64,000 nt of DNA from Oscillibacter sp. 1-3 (GCF_000403435.2 NZ_KE159708.1:124001-188000), one strand, 5' to 3'. Counted from the stretch's first letter, positions 51,905-60,669 are shown. Notes: generated from the sequence alone by a model not told the origin. A program made the numbers and translations.

Positions 51905-52747
51905 TTATTCGGCCTCCTTTTTCAGCAGGTTGCAGGTCTCCTCGTACTTGTGCTTCTCAAAGGGCACGTACATCTGGTTGCGCTTCACGGCCAGATCCCA
52001 GTCCACCTTGTGGCCGTCGAAGTCCGGGCCGTCCACGCAGGCGAACTTCATCTCGCCGCCAACGCTCAGGCGGCAGCCGCCGCACATGCCGGTGCCGTCG
52101 ATCATGATGGGGCTCATGGACACGGTGGTGGGCACGCCGTAGGGCTCGGTGGTCTTGCAGACAAATTTCATCATAATCATGGGGCCGATGGCGAAGATCT
52201 CGTCATACTGGTTGCCCTCGTCCAGCAGCTCTTTCAGGGCCTCGGTGACAAGGCCCTTGCGGCCGTAGGAGCCGTCGTCGGTGCAGATGACCAGCTTGTC
52301 GCTGGACTTCTTGAAGTCCTCCTCCAGGATCACCAGGTCCTGGCTCTTAAAGCCCACCACGGCGTGGACCTCGGCCCCGTCGTCGTGGAATTTTTTCAGC
52401 ACGGGGTAGGCAATGGCGCAGCCCACGCCGCCGCCGACTACGCAGACCTTCTTCTTGCCGGCGGTCTCGGTGGGCTTGCCCAGGGGGCCGACAAAGTCCT
52501 GAAGGCAGTCTCCCTGGTTCAGGCGGCGGAGCTTCTCCGTTGTGGCGCCCGCCGTCTGGACGATGATGGTGACGGTGCCCTTCTCGGGGTCGTAGTTGTT
52601 GATGGTGATGGGGATGCGCTCGCCGTTCTCATCCACGCGGAGGATGATGAACTGGCCGGGCTGGGCCTTCTTGGCGATCAGCGGCGCCTTGATCTCGTAC
52701 AGCGTCACCGTGGGGCGCAGGGCCTCTTTTCTTACGATCTCATACAT
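51905..52747 (-). CDS. nfnA: NfnA, ferredoxin:NADP+ reductase subunit alpha
   Basis: The protein has 280 residues of the sulfide dehydrogenase/NfnA family. The FAD domain (RIPITINNYD) and NAD domain (VVGGGVGCAIAYPVLK) are followed by the 2Fe-2S loop GTGMCGGCRLSVGG with a later Cys (KFACVDGPDFDGH). It takes NADH electrons; the complex couples exergonic and endergonic transfer between NADH, ferredoxin and NADP+. The start at 52747 (MYEIV) has AAGGAACC upstream. Confidence 0.92.
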   Translation of the reverse strand: MYEIVRKEALRPTVTLYEIKAPLIAKKAQPGQFIILRVDENGERIPITINNYDPEKGTVTIIVQTAGATTEKLRRLNQGDCLQDFVGPLGKPTETAGKKKVCVVGGGVGCAIAYPVLKKFHDDGAEVHAVVGFKSQDLVILEEDFKKSSDKLVICTDDGSYGRKGLVTEALKELLDEGNQYDEIFAIGPMIMMKFVCKTTEPYGVPTTVSMSPIMIDGTGMCGGCRLSVGGEMKFACVDGPDFDGHKVDWDLAVKRNQMYVPFEKHKYEETCNLLKKEAE

Positions 52748-52909
52748 TTCGGTTCCTTCTTTCCACATCTTCGGATGTTCGGATTTGCGCGGTTTGGTAC
52801 TCTTTCCTCAGATACACGTTTTCTATTTTACACGAACCACGCCAACCCGTCAATCGCTTTTGATACTGTATCCCGGAAAAACCCGCCGTTTTCTGAAAAG
52901 TATTTTCAT

Positions 52910-52938
52910 TTGACTTTCCCAAAGGGTCATGTTATCCT
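52910..52938 (+). promoter_or_regulatory. Promoter of rubrerythrin
   Basis: TTGACT (52910-52915) and TATCCT (52933-52938) are 17 bp apart. AAGGAGGAG follows before the ATG at 52962. Confidence 0.65.
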
Positions 52939-52961
52939 GACAAAAAAGGAGGAGTGTTCCC

Positions 52962-53483
52962 ATGGAACTGAAAGACACAAAAACCGCCGAAAATCTCCGC
53001 AAAGCGCTGGCCGGAGAGTCCATCGCCCGCAACAAATACACCTATTTTGCGCAGGCGGCCCGGGCCAACGGAGACGACGCGGTCGCCGACGCCTTCGAGC
53101 AGATGGCGCTCAATGAGATGATGCACGCCAGGTTCTGGTATGAGCAGCTGTTTGGGCGCCCCTCTGAGACAAAGGCGTGCCTGCTGCAGGCGGCGCAGGG
53201 CGAGTACAGCGAGTGGCACAGCATGTATCCGGAGTTCGCCCGGCAGGCCCGGGAGGACGGTCTGGAGGAGCTGGCCGCGATGTTTGAGAAGGTGGCGGCC
53301 ATCGAGCAGAGCCACGAGCAGAGATTTCTGACCCTGCTTGCCAAAATGGGCGCGGCGCCGGAGCCCCCGCAGCCGCAGTCGGGCTGGCGGTGTCAATTCT
53401 GCGGCGCGGTTTTCAAGAGCCGGCCCGATGTGTGCGACACCTGCGAGGCAATTGGGGCGTTTGAATATTTTGACAGCCTCTAG
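52962..53483 (+). CDS. rbr: Rubrerythrin
   Basis: The protein has 173 residues. A ferritin-like di-iron domain (ALAGESIARNKY; ALNEMMHARFWYEQ; AAIEQSHEQRF) precedes a C-terminal rubredoxin (WRCQFCGAVF; DVCDTCEA). It reduces peroxide in anaerobes using rubredoxin electrons. The rubredoxin lies at the C-terminus, as usual. Its TAG stop coincides with the TA of a 25-bp mini repeat A. Divergent from nfnA. Confidence 0.95.
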   Translation: MELKDTKTAENLRKALAGESIARNKYTYFAQAARANGDDAVADAFEQMALNEMMHARFWYEQLFGRPSETKACLLQAAQGEYSEWHSMYPEFARQAREDGLEELAAMFEKVAAIEQSHEQRFLTLLAKMGAAPEPPQPQSGWRCQFCGAVFKSRPDVCDTCEAIGAFEYFDSL

Positions 53484-53505
53484 GCCTTTTTTCAAACAAG
53501 GCCTA
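53481..53505. repeat. 25-bp mini palindrome of repeat A at the rbr stop codon
   Basis: TAGGCCTTTTTTCAAACAAG then GCCTA. The TA borders and termini are those of repeat A without the interior. Its first bases are the rbr stop. It could also serve as terminator (AGGCCTT/AAGGCCT around a T-rich loop). Confidence 0.8.
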
Positions 53506-53788
53506 GGCGCACAGGGAGCGTATGCCGGGGCCGCGGCGGCTCTGAGGCCGGAAAGTCTGCATGCGCACCGTCTGTTTGCGGGTTCTCCTTGCTTGTTCGA
53601 TCCAGAGGCGATTTTCGCTTCTGGATCATTTGATTTTGCAGCCGTCCTCTCTGTACGGCTTCCCGCCGGATGTGCCAAAAACGCCTAAGAAGCCGTATTC
53701 ACCGCTGACGAACGCCGTCCGGGCGGGGCTTTTTCCGCCCGGCGCATCCGGCATCCGCCGTTTGTGAATACGGCTTCCCGCGCTCCTG
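53484..53788. other. Intergenic region between rubrerythrin and a Crp-like gene
   Basis: Besides the repeat at its left end and the nested hairpin at 53689-53777 no feature was recognised. Nothing gene-like. Confidence 0.45.
53689..53777. repeat. Nested inverted repeat, 89 bp
   Basis: GAAGCCGTATTCAC (53689-53702) and GTGAATACGGCTTC (53764-53777) are perfect 14-bp arms. Inside is a hairpin CCGGGCGG/CCGCCCGG around a T-rich loop. It may be a terminator for the convergent gene pair or a further mobile repeat. Confidence 0.65.
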
Positions 53789-54448
53789 TCAAAGCAGTGT
53801 GAAGCGCCGCCCCTCGGAGCGGACCAGTCCCTCCTCCCGCAGGCGTTTCAGCTCCCGCATCATGGCGCTGCGGTCCGCGGCGATGTAGTCTGCCAGTACG
53901 CTGAGGGAGAAGGGCAGGGTGAAGCTGGTCCCCCCGGCCCGGCCGGCCAGCTGCCGGAAGCAGCACAGCAGCTTTTCCCGGATGGACCGGCGGGAGAGCA
54001 CGTCGATCCGCTCCGACAGGGCCTGGGCCTTGTCCGCCATCAGCCGCAGCATGTTCTGCACCAGGGTGCTGTGGTAGGCGCATGCGTTCTCGCACCGCCG
54101 GAGGATATGGGAATAGTCGATGAACACCACCTCGCAGGGCGCGCGGCACACCACCTCCAGGCTGTCCCCCGCCGACCCGGCGAAGGCCAGATTCCGGCCG
54201 AACACGCCGCCGGGGCCCAGCTCCTCCATCACAGTGGACACGCCCTCCTCGTCGATGCGGATCAGCGCCGCAGACCCCCGCTCGATCACGCCCACGTCGT
54301 CCCGTTTGGCGTCTGCGAAATCGTAGATCAATTCGTCCGTCTGATAGGACCGCCCCACTGCCTGAAAACAGGGCAGCATCCTCTGGTATTCCTCGTAGGT
54401 AATATCCCGAAACAGGGGACTCTTCTCCAACTCCTGAGGAGCCAGCAT
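53789..54448 (-). CDS. Crp/Fnr family transcriptional regulator
   Basis: The protein has 219 residues. A cNMP-like domain (ADAKRDDVGVIERGSAALIR) and a C-terminal winged helix (VLADYIAADRSAMMRELKRL) are present. No Fnr Cys cluster is seen. The ATG at 54448 lies just after AAAGGAGAGAGGGAT; longer frames have no family match. Alone; targets unknown. Confidence 0.88.
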   Translation of the reverse strand: MLAPQELEKSPLFRDITYEEYQRMLPCFQAVGRSYQTDELIYDFADAKRDDVGVIERGSAALIRIDEEGVSTVMEELGPGGVFGRNLAFAGSAGDSLEVVCRAPCEVVFIDYSHILRRCENACAYHSTLVQNMLRLMADKAQALSERIDVLSRRSIREKLLCCFRQLAGRAGGTSFTLPFSLSVLADYIAADRSAMMRELKRLREEGLVRSEGRRFTLL

Positions 54449-54856
54449 ATCCCTCTCTCCTTTCTGTTGCATATACGACACTCCCATCATACCAGCATCC
54501 GGCCGAAATGTAAAGGTCCATCTTTTTGAGGAAGTGTTCAACCGTGTGTTTTATCCATCCGTGGTTTTGATTTTGCGGCTTTGTAGGGGCGGGGCACTGT
54601 CTCCGCCTGTTTTCTGAAAGCGCCAGGTTTCCGGCGGACGGGCCGGGACAGAGCCCGGCCCCTGCATTATAAAAATTGCCCCCAACGAACATTCAAAAGC
54701 TGTCCCAACCGGCGAAAGTACATGTCCTGGCGGAAAGACTTCCGTCCGGACTGCGTCAGAAAAGCTTGAAATCCACTGGGATTCCTGCGCTTTTCCTTCT
54801 TCCCGGAGAAAAAATTCCTCGCCGGTCCGCTTCCTTCTGCCGGTTGGGACAGCTTC
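54449..54856. other. Intergenic region with GC-rich repeat fragments
   Basis: GCGGCTTTGTAGGGGCGGGG (near 54571) and GGACGGGCCGGGACAGAGCC (near 54633) match the repeat at 49555-49637 and repeat C. No gene was seen. Confidence 0.5.
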
Positions 54857-55186
54857 TCATTTTTGGTACGAGTCTTTGCTCACCGCGTACAATTCGGTCT
54901 CCCAAAAGTCAAAGGGGGGTTCCACTTTGTAGTCAGAATCAAAATAGCGCCGTATGTATTGTGCGGCCCGGCGTTCACAGTATGTATAGTTGAGGACGCT
55001 CCCATCCTCGTCAAGCTCCAGATTGTTCATAAAAATGGCAAAGGCCTGCTCTGCAAAGCTGCTTTCTTCTCTCAAAATTTCACCGGTGTACGCAATTCCC
55101 TCCAAAAGAGGATAGCCCAGCGTTCCGTGTGCAAACCAGTATGAGAACTGCCGGACGGCGCCGCTTACATATGTGCTGATCTTCAT
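54857..55186 (-). CDS. Hypothetical protein, 109 residues
   Basis: The protein begins MKISTYVSGAVRQFSYWF and contains AFAIFMNNLELDEDG and ERRAAQYIRRYFDSD. It is soluble, acidic and has no signal peptide. The size and composition resemble small immunity-like proteins, but no family was recognised and no toxin gene is nearby. The ATG at 55186 has GGAGGAG 7 bp upstream. Confidence 0.65.
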   Translation of the reverse strand: MKISTYVSGAVRQFSYWFAHGTLGYPLLEGIAYTGEILREESSFAEQAFAIFMNNLELDEDGSVLNYTYCERRAAQYIRRYFDSDYKVEPPFDFWETELYAVSKDSYQK

Positions 55187-55559
55187 TTCCATACTCCTCC
55201 GCATTGATTTGAGTCCCAGCCGCTTTATGACGCCACATGACAGCACAGAGCGGCTGGAATACTCGGTGAACCCCACAAGGCAAGCGGGAACCCTGCTTTT
55301 CCAGGCGGGCCAAATCCACGCCCGAGGCCGGAGAAACACAGGACATCCGCGTAGTTCTGACGGAAAGAACGCCGCAAAACCGTCTTTCGCCGCTATCAGA
55401 CAGGGCTGAATCCAGATCCCGCAGAAAATTTAAGGCAAATTTCACAATTTGTTCATCAAGCTTAAAAAGAGCTCTTGTATACTATAACCAGCAAAATCCC
55501 CACAAACTGCCATCCACCTCAGGCGGGGCTGCCCGCCGCCAGCGAGAAACGAGGCTTAT
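55187..55559. other. Intergenic region
   Basis: No gene or repeat was recognised. The last 100 bp before the CBS gene are AT-rich (TTGTTCATCAAGCTT then TTGTATACTATAACC); TATACT at about 55479-55484 may be a -10 element for that gene. Confidence 0.4.
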
Positions 55560-56012
55560 ATGAATATTGCTTATTTTCTGCTTCCCAAAAGCCGCACGGC
55601 TTACCTGTATGACGATTACACAGTCCGCCAGGGATTGGAGAAGATGCGTTATCACGGATACGCGGCCATTCCGGTTATCTCCCGGGACGGGAAGTACGTG
55701 GGAACCGTCAGCGAGGGGGACTTTCTCTGGAGCCTGCTCTCCGATGAGGGCGGCCGCCGCGCAACCCGCAGTCTGAAGGACCTGGAAAAGCTCCGGGTGC
55801 GGGACATTTTCTGCGAGGACAACGCCCCGCCGGTGGGCATCACCGTCAGCATGGAGGAGCTGCTCACCAGCGCAATGAACCAGAATTTTGTCCCCGTGGT
55901 GGACGATCTGGAGAACTTCATCGGCATCATCACCCGAAAGGACATCATTCGCTATTTTGCCGAACAGCAAAATCCATCGGCCGCCACCCAGCGCATGCGG
56001 AAAATCGTATAG
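55560..56012 (+). CDS. CBS-domain pair protein
   Basis: The protein has 150 residues and two CBS motifs: AYLYDDYTVRQGLEKMRYHG to GTVSEGDFLW, and VSMEELLTSAMNQNFVPVVD to GIITRKDIIR. CBS pairs bind adenosine nucleotides and sense energy state; in stand-alone form the partner is unknown. AACGAGG lies before the ATG. Confidence 0.88.
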   Translation: MNIAYFLLPKSRTAYLYDDYTVRQGLEKMRYHGYAAIPVISRDGKYVGTVSEGDFLWSLLSDEGGRRATRSLKDLEKLRVRDIFCEDNAPPVGITVSMEELLTSAMNQNFVPVVDDLENFIGIITRKDIIRYFAEQQNPSAATQRMRKIV

Positions 56013-56022
56013 AACAGGATTC

Positions 56023-56055
56023 CAGAACCGGCGGGGCAGTCCCGCCGGTTCTTTT
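56023..56055 (+). terminator. Terminator of the CBS gene
   Basis: AGAACCGGCGGG and CCCGCCGGTTCT form a 12-bp stem with a GCAGT loop, then TTTCTG. Confidence 0.8.
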
Positions 56056-56068
56056 CTGCGCACCGCGG

Positions 56069-56122
56069 AGCCTGTTCAAAACGCGCCGCAATCCATATTC
56101 TGACATTTTCAAACAGGGCCTA
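56069..56122. repeat. Partial repeat A at the ABC-F stop codon
   Basis: The right end TTCTGACATTTTCAAACAGG then GCCTA is clear; the left end (AGCCTGTTCAAAACGC) is eroded. Its TA is part of the TAG stop of the minus-strand ABC-F gene. Confidence 0.7.
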
Positions 56123-57889
56123 GCCGTTTTGGGCGTCGATCTTCTCTTTCAGCTCGTTGAGGTAAATCCACCGCTCCGTCTTCTCCTCCAGCGCGGCCTC
56201 CAGCTCCGCCTGCCGGGCCTGGAGCTCCTGGAGCTTTATATAATCGCTGCCGCAGCCCTCCTGCTCCGCCTGACACTCCGTCAGCCGGCGCTCCAGGTCC
56301 TCGATCTCGCCGTCAATGGCCTCAAACTCCCGCTGCTCCTTGTAGGAGAATTTCAGCTTCCGCTCCCGGGGACGCTCTGCCGCAGGACGGGGCTTTTCCG
56401 CCGCTTCGGGGGCCTCCTCCCGGCGTTTCTCCGCCCAGTCGGACCAGTTGCCGCTAAAGCGCAGGACCTCCCCGTCCCGCACCTCGAAGATGGACTCCGC
56501 CAGCTTGTCCAAAAAGAAGCGGTCATGGGACACCGCCAGAACGGGGCCGGGGAAGCTCTGGAGATAGTCCTCCAGGATGGACAGGGTGGTCACGTCCAGG
56601 TCGTTGGTGGGCTCGTCCAGCAGCACGTTGGGAGCCGCCATCAGCACGGACAGCAGGTACAGCCGCCGCCGCTCCCCGCCGGACAGCCGCCCGATGGGCA
56701 CGGACTGCAGATCCCCGGGGAAGAGGAACCGCTCCATCATCTGGCTGGCGGAGAAGGTGCCCGCGTCGGTTTTTACCTCGCCGGCGATGGAGTGGATGAA
56801 ATCGTACACCCGCTGATTCAGATCCAGCTCCCGCCCCTCCTGGGAAAAATGACCGATCTTCACCGTGGCTCCAGTCTCCACGCTGCCGCTGTCCGGCGTC
56901 AGCTCCCCGGCGATCAGGCGCAGCAGCGTGGACTTTCCCGCGCCGTTGCTTCCCACAATGCCGATGCGGTCGTTCCGCAGCAGATTATAGGAAAAGCCGC
57001 CGATGACCGTGCGGTCCCCATAGCGTTTGACAACATCCCGCAGCTCAATGAGCTTCTTCCCCAGGCGGCTGGAGGCCGCCGACATCTGCACGGCCTCGTC
57101 CGTCTCCGGCGCATCCCGGGCCAGCAGCTCCTCATAGCGCTGGATGCGCTCCTTGGACTTGGTGGAACGGGCCTTGCACCCCCGCATGATCCACTCCCGC
57201 TCCACGCGGAGGATGGACTGCCGCTTGCGCTCGGAGGCCTCCGCCATAGCCGCCCGCTCCTCCCGCAGCTCCAGGTATTTGGAGTAGTTGGCCTCGTAGT
57301 GGTACAGCTTCCCCCGGCTCAGCTCGGTGATGTGGTTTACCACCCGCTCCAAAAAGTAGCGGTCGTGGGTCACCATCACCAGGCCGCCCCGAAACCGCCG
57401 CAGCCACTCCTCCAGCCAGGCCACCATCCCGCTGTCCAGGTGGTTGGTGGGCTCGTCCAGCACCAGCACATCCGCCGGGTGGATCAAGGCCGCCGCCAGG
57501 GCCGCCCGCTTCCGCTGCCCGCCGGAGAGGGTGCCCACCTTCTGGTCATAGTCCGGCAGACCCAGCCGGTTCAGCATGGACTTGGCTTCGTACTCGTTCA
57601 GCGTCCGGAACTCCGCCGGGAAGTGGAGGAAGACCTGCTCCAGTACAGTGGCGCTGTCCTCCATCACCGGATTCTGAGGCAGGACGCTGACCTGGACGTT
57701 GGGATTCCGGGCAATGGTCCCGGCGTCCGGCTCAAGGACGCCGGCCAGGACCTTCAAAAGGGTGGACTTGCCGGTGCCGTTGATCCCGATGATCCCGGTC
57801 TTGTCCCCCTCGTTCAGATAGAAATTCACATCGTCCAGCAGCCGGCGGCTGCCGAAGTCGATGGAGAGATGTTCCGCGGATAAGAGCAT
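56120..57889 (-). CDS. ABC-F family ATPase (Uup-like)
   Basis: The protein has 589 residues with two ATPase domains. Walker A sites are GINGTGKST and GSNGAGKST; signature motifs are LSGGQRKRA and LSGGERRRL; Walker B sites are VLVLDEPTNHLD and VLLDEPTNDLD. A C-terminal coiled coil (about 515-585) is typical of the Uup group. ABC-F proteins act on the ribosome or on DNA structure, not in transport. GGAGG precedes the ATG. Confidence 0.92.
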   Translation of the reverse strand: MLLSAEHLSIDFGSRRLLDDVNFYLNEGDKTGIIGINGTGKSTLLKVLAGVLEPDAGTIARNPNVQVSVLPQNPVMEDSATVLEQVFLHFPAEFRTLNEYEAKSMLNRLGLPDYDQKVGTLSGGQRKRAALAAALIHPADVLVLDEPTNHLDSGMVAWLEEWLRRFRGGLVMVTHDRYFLERVVNHITELSRGKLYHYEANYSKYLELREERAAMAEASERKRQSILRVEREWIMRGCKARSTKSKERIQRYEELLARDAPETDEAVQMSAASSRLGKKLIELRDVVKRYGDRTVIGGFSYNLLRNDRIGIVGSNGAGKSTLLRLIAGELTPDSGSVETGATVKIGHFSQEGRELDLNQRVYDFIHSIAGEVKTDAGTFSASQMMERFLFPGDLQSVPIGRLSGGERRRLYLLSVLMAAPNVLLDEPTNDLDVTTLSILEDYLQSFPGPVLAVSHDRFFLDKLAESIFEVRDGEVLRFSGNWSDWAEKRREEAPEAAEKPRPAAERPRERKLKFSYKEQREFEAIDGEIEDLERRLTECQAEQEGCGSDYIKLQELQARQAELEAALEEKTERWIYLNELKEKIDAQNG

Positions 57890-57945
57890 AACGGCCTCCT
57901 GATCTGCGGGAGAGCCCCCGGCCCGGGGCCCGCTTCCCGCTCAAA

Positions 57946-58779
57946 CTACTTTTCCAGCAAGACTGCGATTGTGGGCGAATCATCTGTATACGCCCTGCCG
58001 GCCACATCGCCGTACAGGCCGGCTGCTTTGAAGCCGGCCCTTTCCGCCTCAAGCACCAGCCCGCCAGCCGTAAAACAGGTATTCCAGAGATAATAGCACG
58101 CAGACCGATGTTCTGAGAGCACCGCGACCTGTTCCAGCGTGACATTGGGCGGATAGCGGAGCGTCCTGTTCAGCGCCGCATACCCTTCGGCGCTCCAAAA
58201 GCCGCCGTCCGGACAGCTCTCCCAATCCCGTCTCTCCTCAAATTCCCGATACGTCTTCATGGAGAACACGTCCAGAAGGAATCTCCCGCCTTTTTTCAGA
58301 CAGCGAAAGACATTCCCCATCAGAATCTCCCGCTTTTCCGGCGGCAGCACCCCATAATCGCAGTAGATCAACGTACACAGGTCATAGGTCTCCCGCACAT
58401 CCAGATCCAGATAGTTTTGAATCTGATATGCAATATCCAGCCCCTGTTTCCCGGCGCTCTCCGCGGCGTACTGGACAGAGCGCCTTGAGAGGTCCATCCC
58501 GGTCACCCGGTAACCGGCCCTTGCAAAGAGCTCCGCGTATATTCCGGGACCGCAGCCAATATCCAGCAGTTCCGGGTAGTCCGCGGCGGGGGCCGCTTGG
58601 CCGATCCAGTCCACGGACTGCCTGATAAAATCCAGCTTCCTGCTGGCGCCCTCAAAATCCGGGGCGAGATGCGCCGCCAGCATCTGCTTTGAAATATGCT
58701 CGTCGTCCCAAAACGGAATTTCCATCTCCTCGTATCGTTTTGGCCGGCCGCATATCGCTTCGAGCGAGTCTTTCAGCAT
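57946..58779 (-). CDS. Class I SAM-dependent methyltransferase
   Basis: The protein has 277 residues. Motif I is LLDIGCGPGIYAELFA, with VTGMDLSRRSVQYA (motif II) and LIYCDYGVLPP. The small-molecule target is not known. AGAGGAG stands before the ATG at 58779; the longer frame is unlikely. It is upstream of the ABC-F gene on the same strand (57-bp gap), maybe co-transcribed. Confidence 0.88.
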   Translation of the reverse strand: MLKDSLEAICGRPKRYEEMEIPFWDDEHISKQMLAAHLAPDFEGASRKLDFIRQSVDWIGQAAPAADYPELLDIGCGPGIYAELFARAGYRVTGMDLSRRSVQYAAESAGKQGLDIAYQIQNYLDLDVRETYDLCTLIYCDYGVLPPEKREILMGNVFRCLKKGGRFLLDVFSMKTYREFEERRDWESCPDGGFWSAEGYAALNRTLRYPPNVTLEQVAVLSEHRSACYYLWNTCFTAGGLVLEAERAGFKAAGLYGDVAGRAYTDDSPTIAVLLEK

Positions 58780-58980
58780 GTTTGTTCTCCTCTTATCTCT
58801 GTTTGTTCCCAGCCTGCCCATTCCCAGTGAAAGCGGCGCGTTTTATCGCGTCAGCTGGAAGTCTGTTCCGCGCAGCGCGCTCTTCGGCTCACAGGCAGAA
58901 TACGTGCAAGGCTCCGCCGGCTGTCCGCAGCAAGCGGTATCATTATAGCATAGATACGCGCCCGGCAGCAAGTAGGCGCT

Positions 58981-59127
58981 CAACACCAAAATACATCTGG
59001 CCGTGGATGCGAAGGGTATATCCGCGCAAGTTCTGCCGGCAGACCGGGTCTAAGACACAAATGACATCCTGGCCTATGCAGTTTCAGCAGGTATGGAGAC
59101 CGTAATTCCTCCCAAAAAGAACCGCAG
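58981..59127 (+). pseudogene. IS5-family transposase remnant
   Basis: A plus-strand frame reads NTKIHLAVDAKGISAQVL, then ADRV-stop-DTNDILAYAVSAGM and IPPKKNR. These match the DDE transposase segments of IS5/IS427 elements (TKIHLAVDA; ADRGYDTN; PPKKNR), but an internal deletion and a stop in place of Tyr make it dead. Confidence 0.75.
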
Positions 59128-59253
59128 GTCTCTCTCCGCAGAGCCTCTAATACTTTCTGAGGAAGTTCGAGCCTGCAACTCCCGGCGTCCAGCGCATTGG
59201 CGCACTAATTTTTTCTCGTTCACAGCCGCGATTCCGTCAAATTTTATACCAGA

Positions 59254-59630
59254 TTAACGGACAAAAACACATTCGTCAATTTGATTTCCAGCGTAAGAGG
59301 AGCCCTGTTCAAAGTCGGCCTTTGTGAGCAAATGCGTTTTTCCGGTTTCGTCGATGATTCTGCAGTGGATAAACAGCGCATCGGTAAAAATACAGTCCTT
59401 AAACGTAACCCCATCAAAGAGGACGCTTTCAAATTTGCAGCAGCTAAAAATACTGCCTTTGATGGTGCTGCGCCGGCTGTCTGCGGCCCGAAAGCAAGAC
59501 TCTATGAAACGGGTCTCCGAAAAATCCACTCTGTTCAGGCCGCAGTCGGAAAATTCCACCTTTGTGGCGTTGAGGCTGGTGAGATTGCTTCCCTGAAAGT
59601 CGCAGTCCGTAAAACTGGATTCCGCCAGAT
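59254..59630 (-). pseudogene. Pentapeptide-repeat protein, 5' end lost at a MITE
   Basis: About 120 codons of pentapeptide repeats (SSFTDCDFQGSNLTSLNA, RVDFSETRFIES, GVTFKDCIFTDALF) remain. The reading frame continues upstream into the MITE at 59631-59793, where a spurious ATG gives 20 unrelated residues. The original N-terminus is missing, so it is probably inactive. Pentapeptide proteins fold as right-handed beta helices; some mimic DNA. Confidence 0.7.
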
Positions 59631-59793
59631 TAGGCTTTGTTTGAAAAAAGGCGGAATGCCCAACGGCGAGAGATTTTTTCGCCAATCAAGGCAAACTTTC
59701 TTGCCGGGCTGACGCCCGGCAAGAACATTTAACGCAGAGTGGCGGATCAAGATCCACCGTTTGGGCGTTTTGACTTTTTTCAAACAGGGCCTA
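59631..59793. repeat. Full-length MITE-like repeat A, 163 bp
   Basis: It begins TAGGCTTTGTTTGAAAAAAG and ends TTTTTTCAAACAGGGCCTA. The centre has the hairpin TTGCCGGGCTGACGCCCGGCAA. TA lies at both ends. It interrupts the pentapeptide gene on its left and abuts an IS21 remnant on its right. Confidence 0.88.
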
Positions 59794-60429
59794 AGCCCAC
59801 GAAGATGGACTCGTACAAGCAGATCGCAGACGAGTGGCTGGCGAAGGCGCTATTCGGCGCTGCGGATTTTGGAGAAGCTGCGGGGGATGGGCTTTGATGG
59901 GGGCTGCAGCACCATGCCAGACAAAAGGGAAAGTGGAACAGACGGTGCATGTGCGGGACAATTTCATGGTTGGGTTCAAGTATAACGGCCTGACAGATTT
60001 GAACAGACAGGCTCTGGCCTGGGCCCCAGGGGCGCTTCTTTTGGCCTTGCGGCCAATTTACCTTCTGCAATAAAGTTAATGGCAAGGCCCACGCCACCAC
60101 CGATGAAATTCCGTTTGAGCGGTTGAAAAAGAGGGCCTGTCCACTTTTTCTGTGAGTACATCATCGATAAGATCAACTGAAGGCGCGTACAAAAAGACTG
60201 CCTCACTGGATGGCTCTTGGCGGCTTTGCCGCTTAGAGCCATCGTGTCCCTCTTGTGGGGGATCTCGTACGTCGGAAATCGGTACTCCGTGCCAGCGGAG
60301 TACGACGGCAAAGATGTGGCAGTCGTGGTCCTCATCAAGGGTGAATCTTACCACCTGAAAGAACGCAAGGAATTTGTGCGCCAGAAACATCCGATCATAA
60401 ACACTCTATTTGAGCAGGGAAACACTTGA
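59794..60429 (+). pseudogene. IS21-family transposase (IstA) remnant
   Basis: Three IstA-like pieces occur in different frames: ALRILEKLRGMGFDGG; KVEQTVHVRDNFMVGFKYN with LTDLNRQALAWA; and GKAHATTDEIPFERLKK followed by YVGNRYSVPAEYDGKDVAV. Frame changes and a stop separate them, so it is inactive. No istB was seen. Confidence 0.8.
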
Positions 60430-60641
60430 TTTTGTTCCTCCGCCAAAAATCCACATAAGTTCTTCGGCGTTTTCATACAATTTCAAATCGTCATTGACAC
60501 ATCCCAGGACTGCGGAGAGGGCGTTGTATACGACTCAATTTTATTCAGCAACATGGAACGGAACGCATCTATATATCCACCAGATTTAGGCGGAAATTTT
60601 TGCTGTTTTGCTGAAAAGCGCGAGTTTACTTCCGGCGAGTA
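60430..60641. other. AT-rich gap before the Rrf2 promoter
   Basis: No gene or repeat was recognised. The lower GC content continues from the transposon remnants. Confidence 0.4.
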
Positions 60642-60669
60642 TTGACAAAACAAACAAAACTGCTATAAT
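60642..60669 (+). promoter_or_regulatory. Promoter of the Rrf2/ACAD-fusion/FprA genes
   Basis: TTGACA (60642-60647) and TATAAT (60664-60669) with a 16-bp spacer are both consensus hexamers. The region just downstream (TACTAAAAAGGTACTC) may contain the Rrf2 operator. Confidence 0.75.

Noticed and set aside
54857-55186. Immunity protein of a contact-dependent toxin
   Set aside because: Only size and composition suggest it; no toxin, LXG or polymorphic repeat is nearby.
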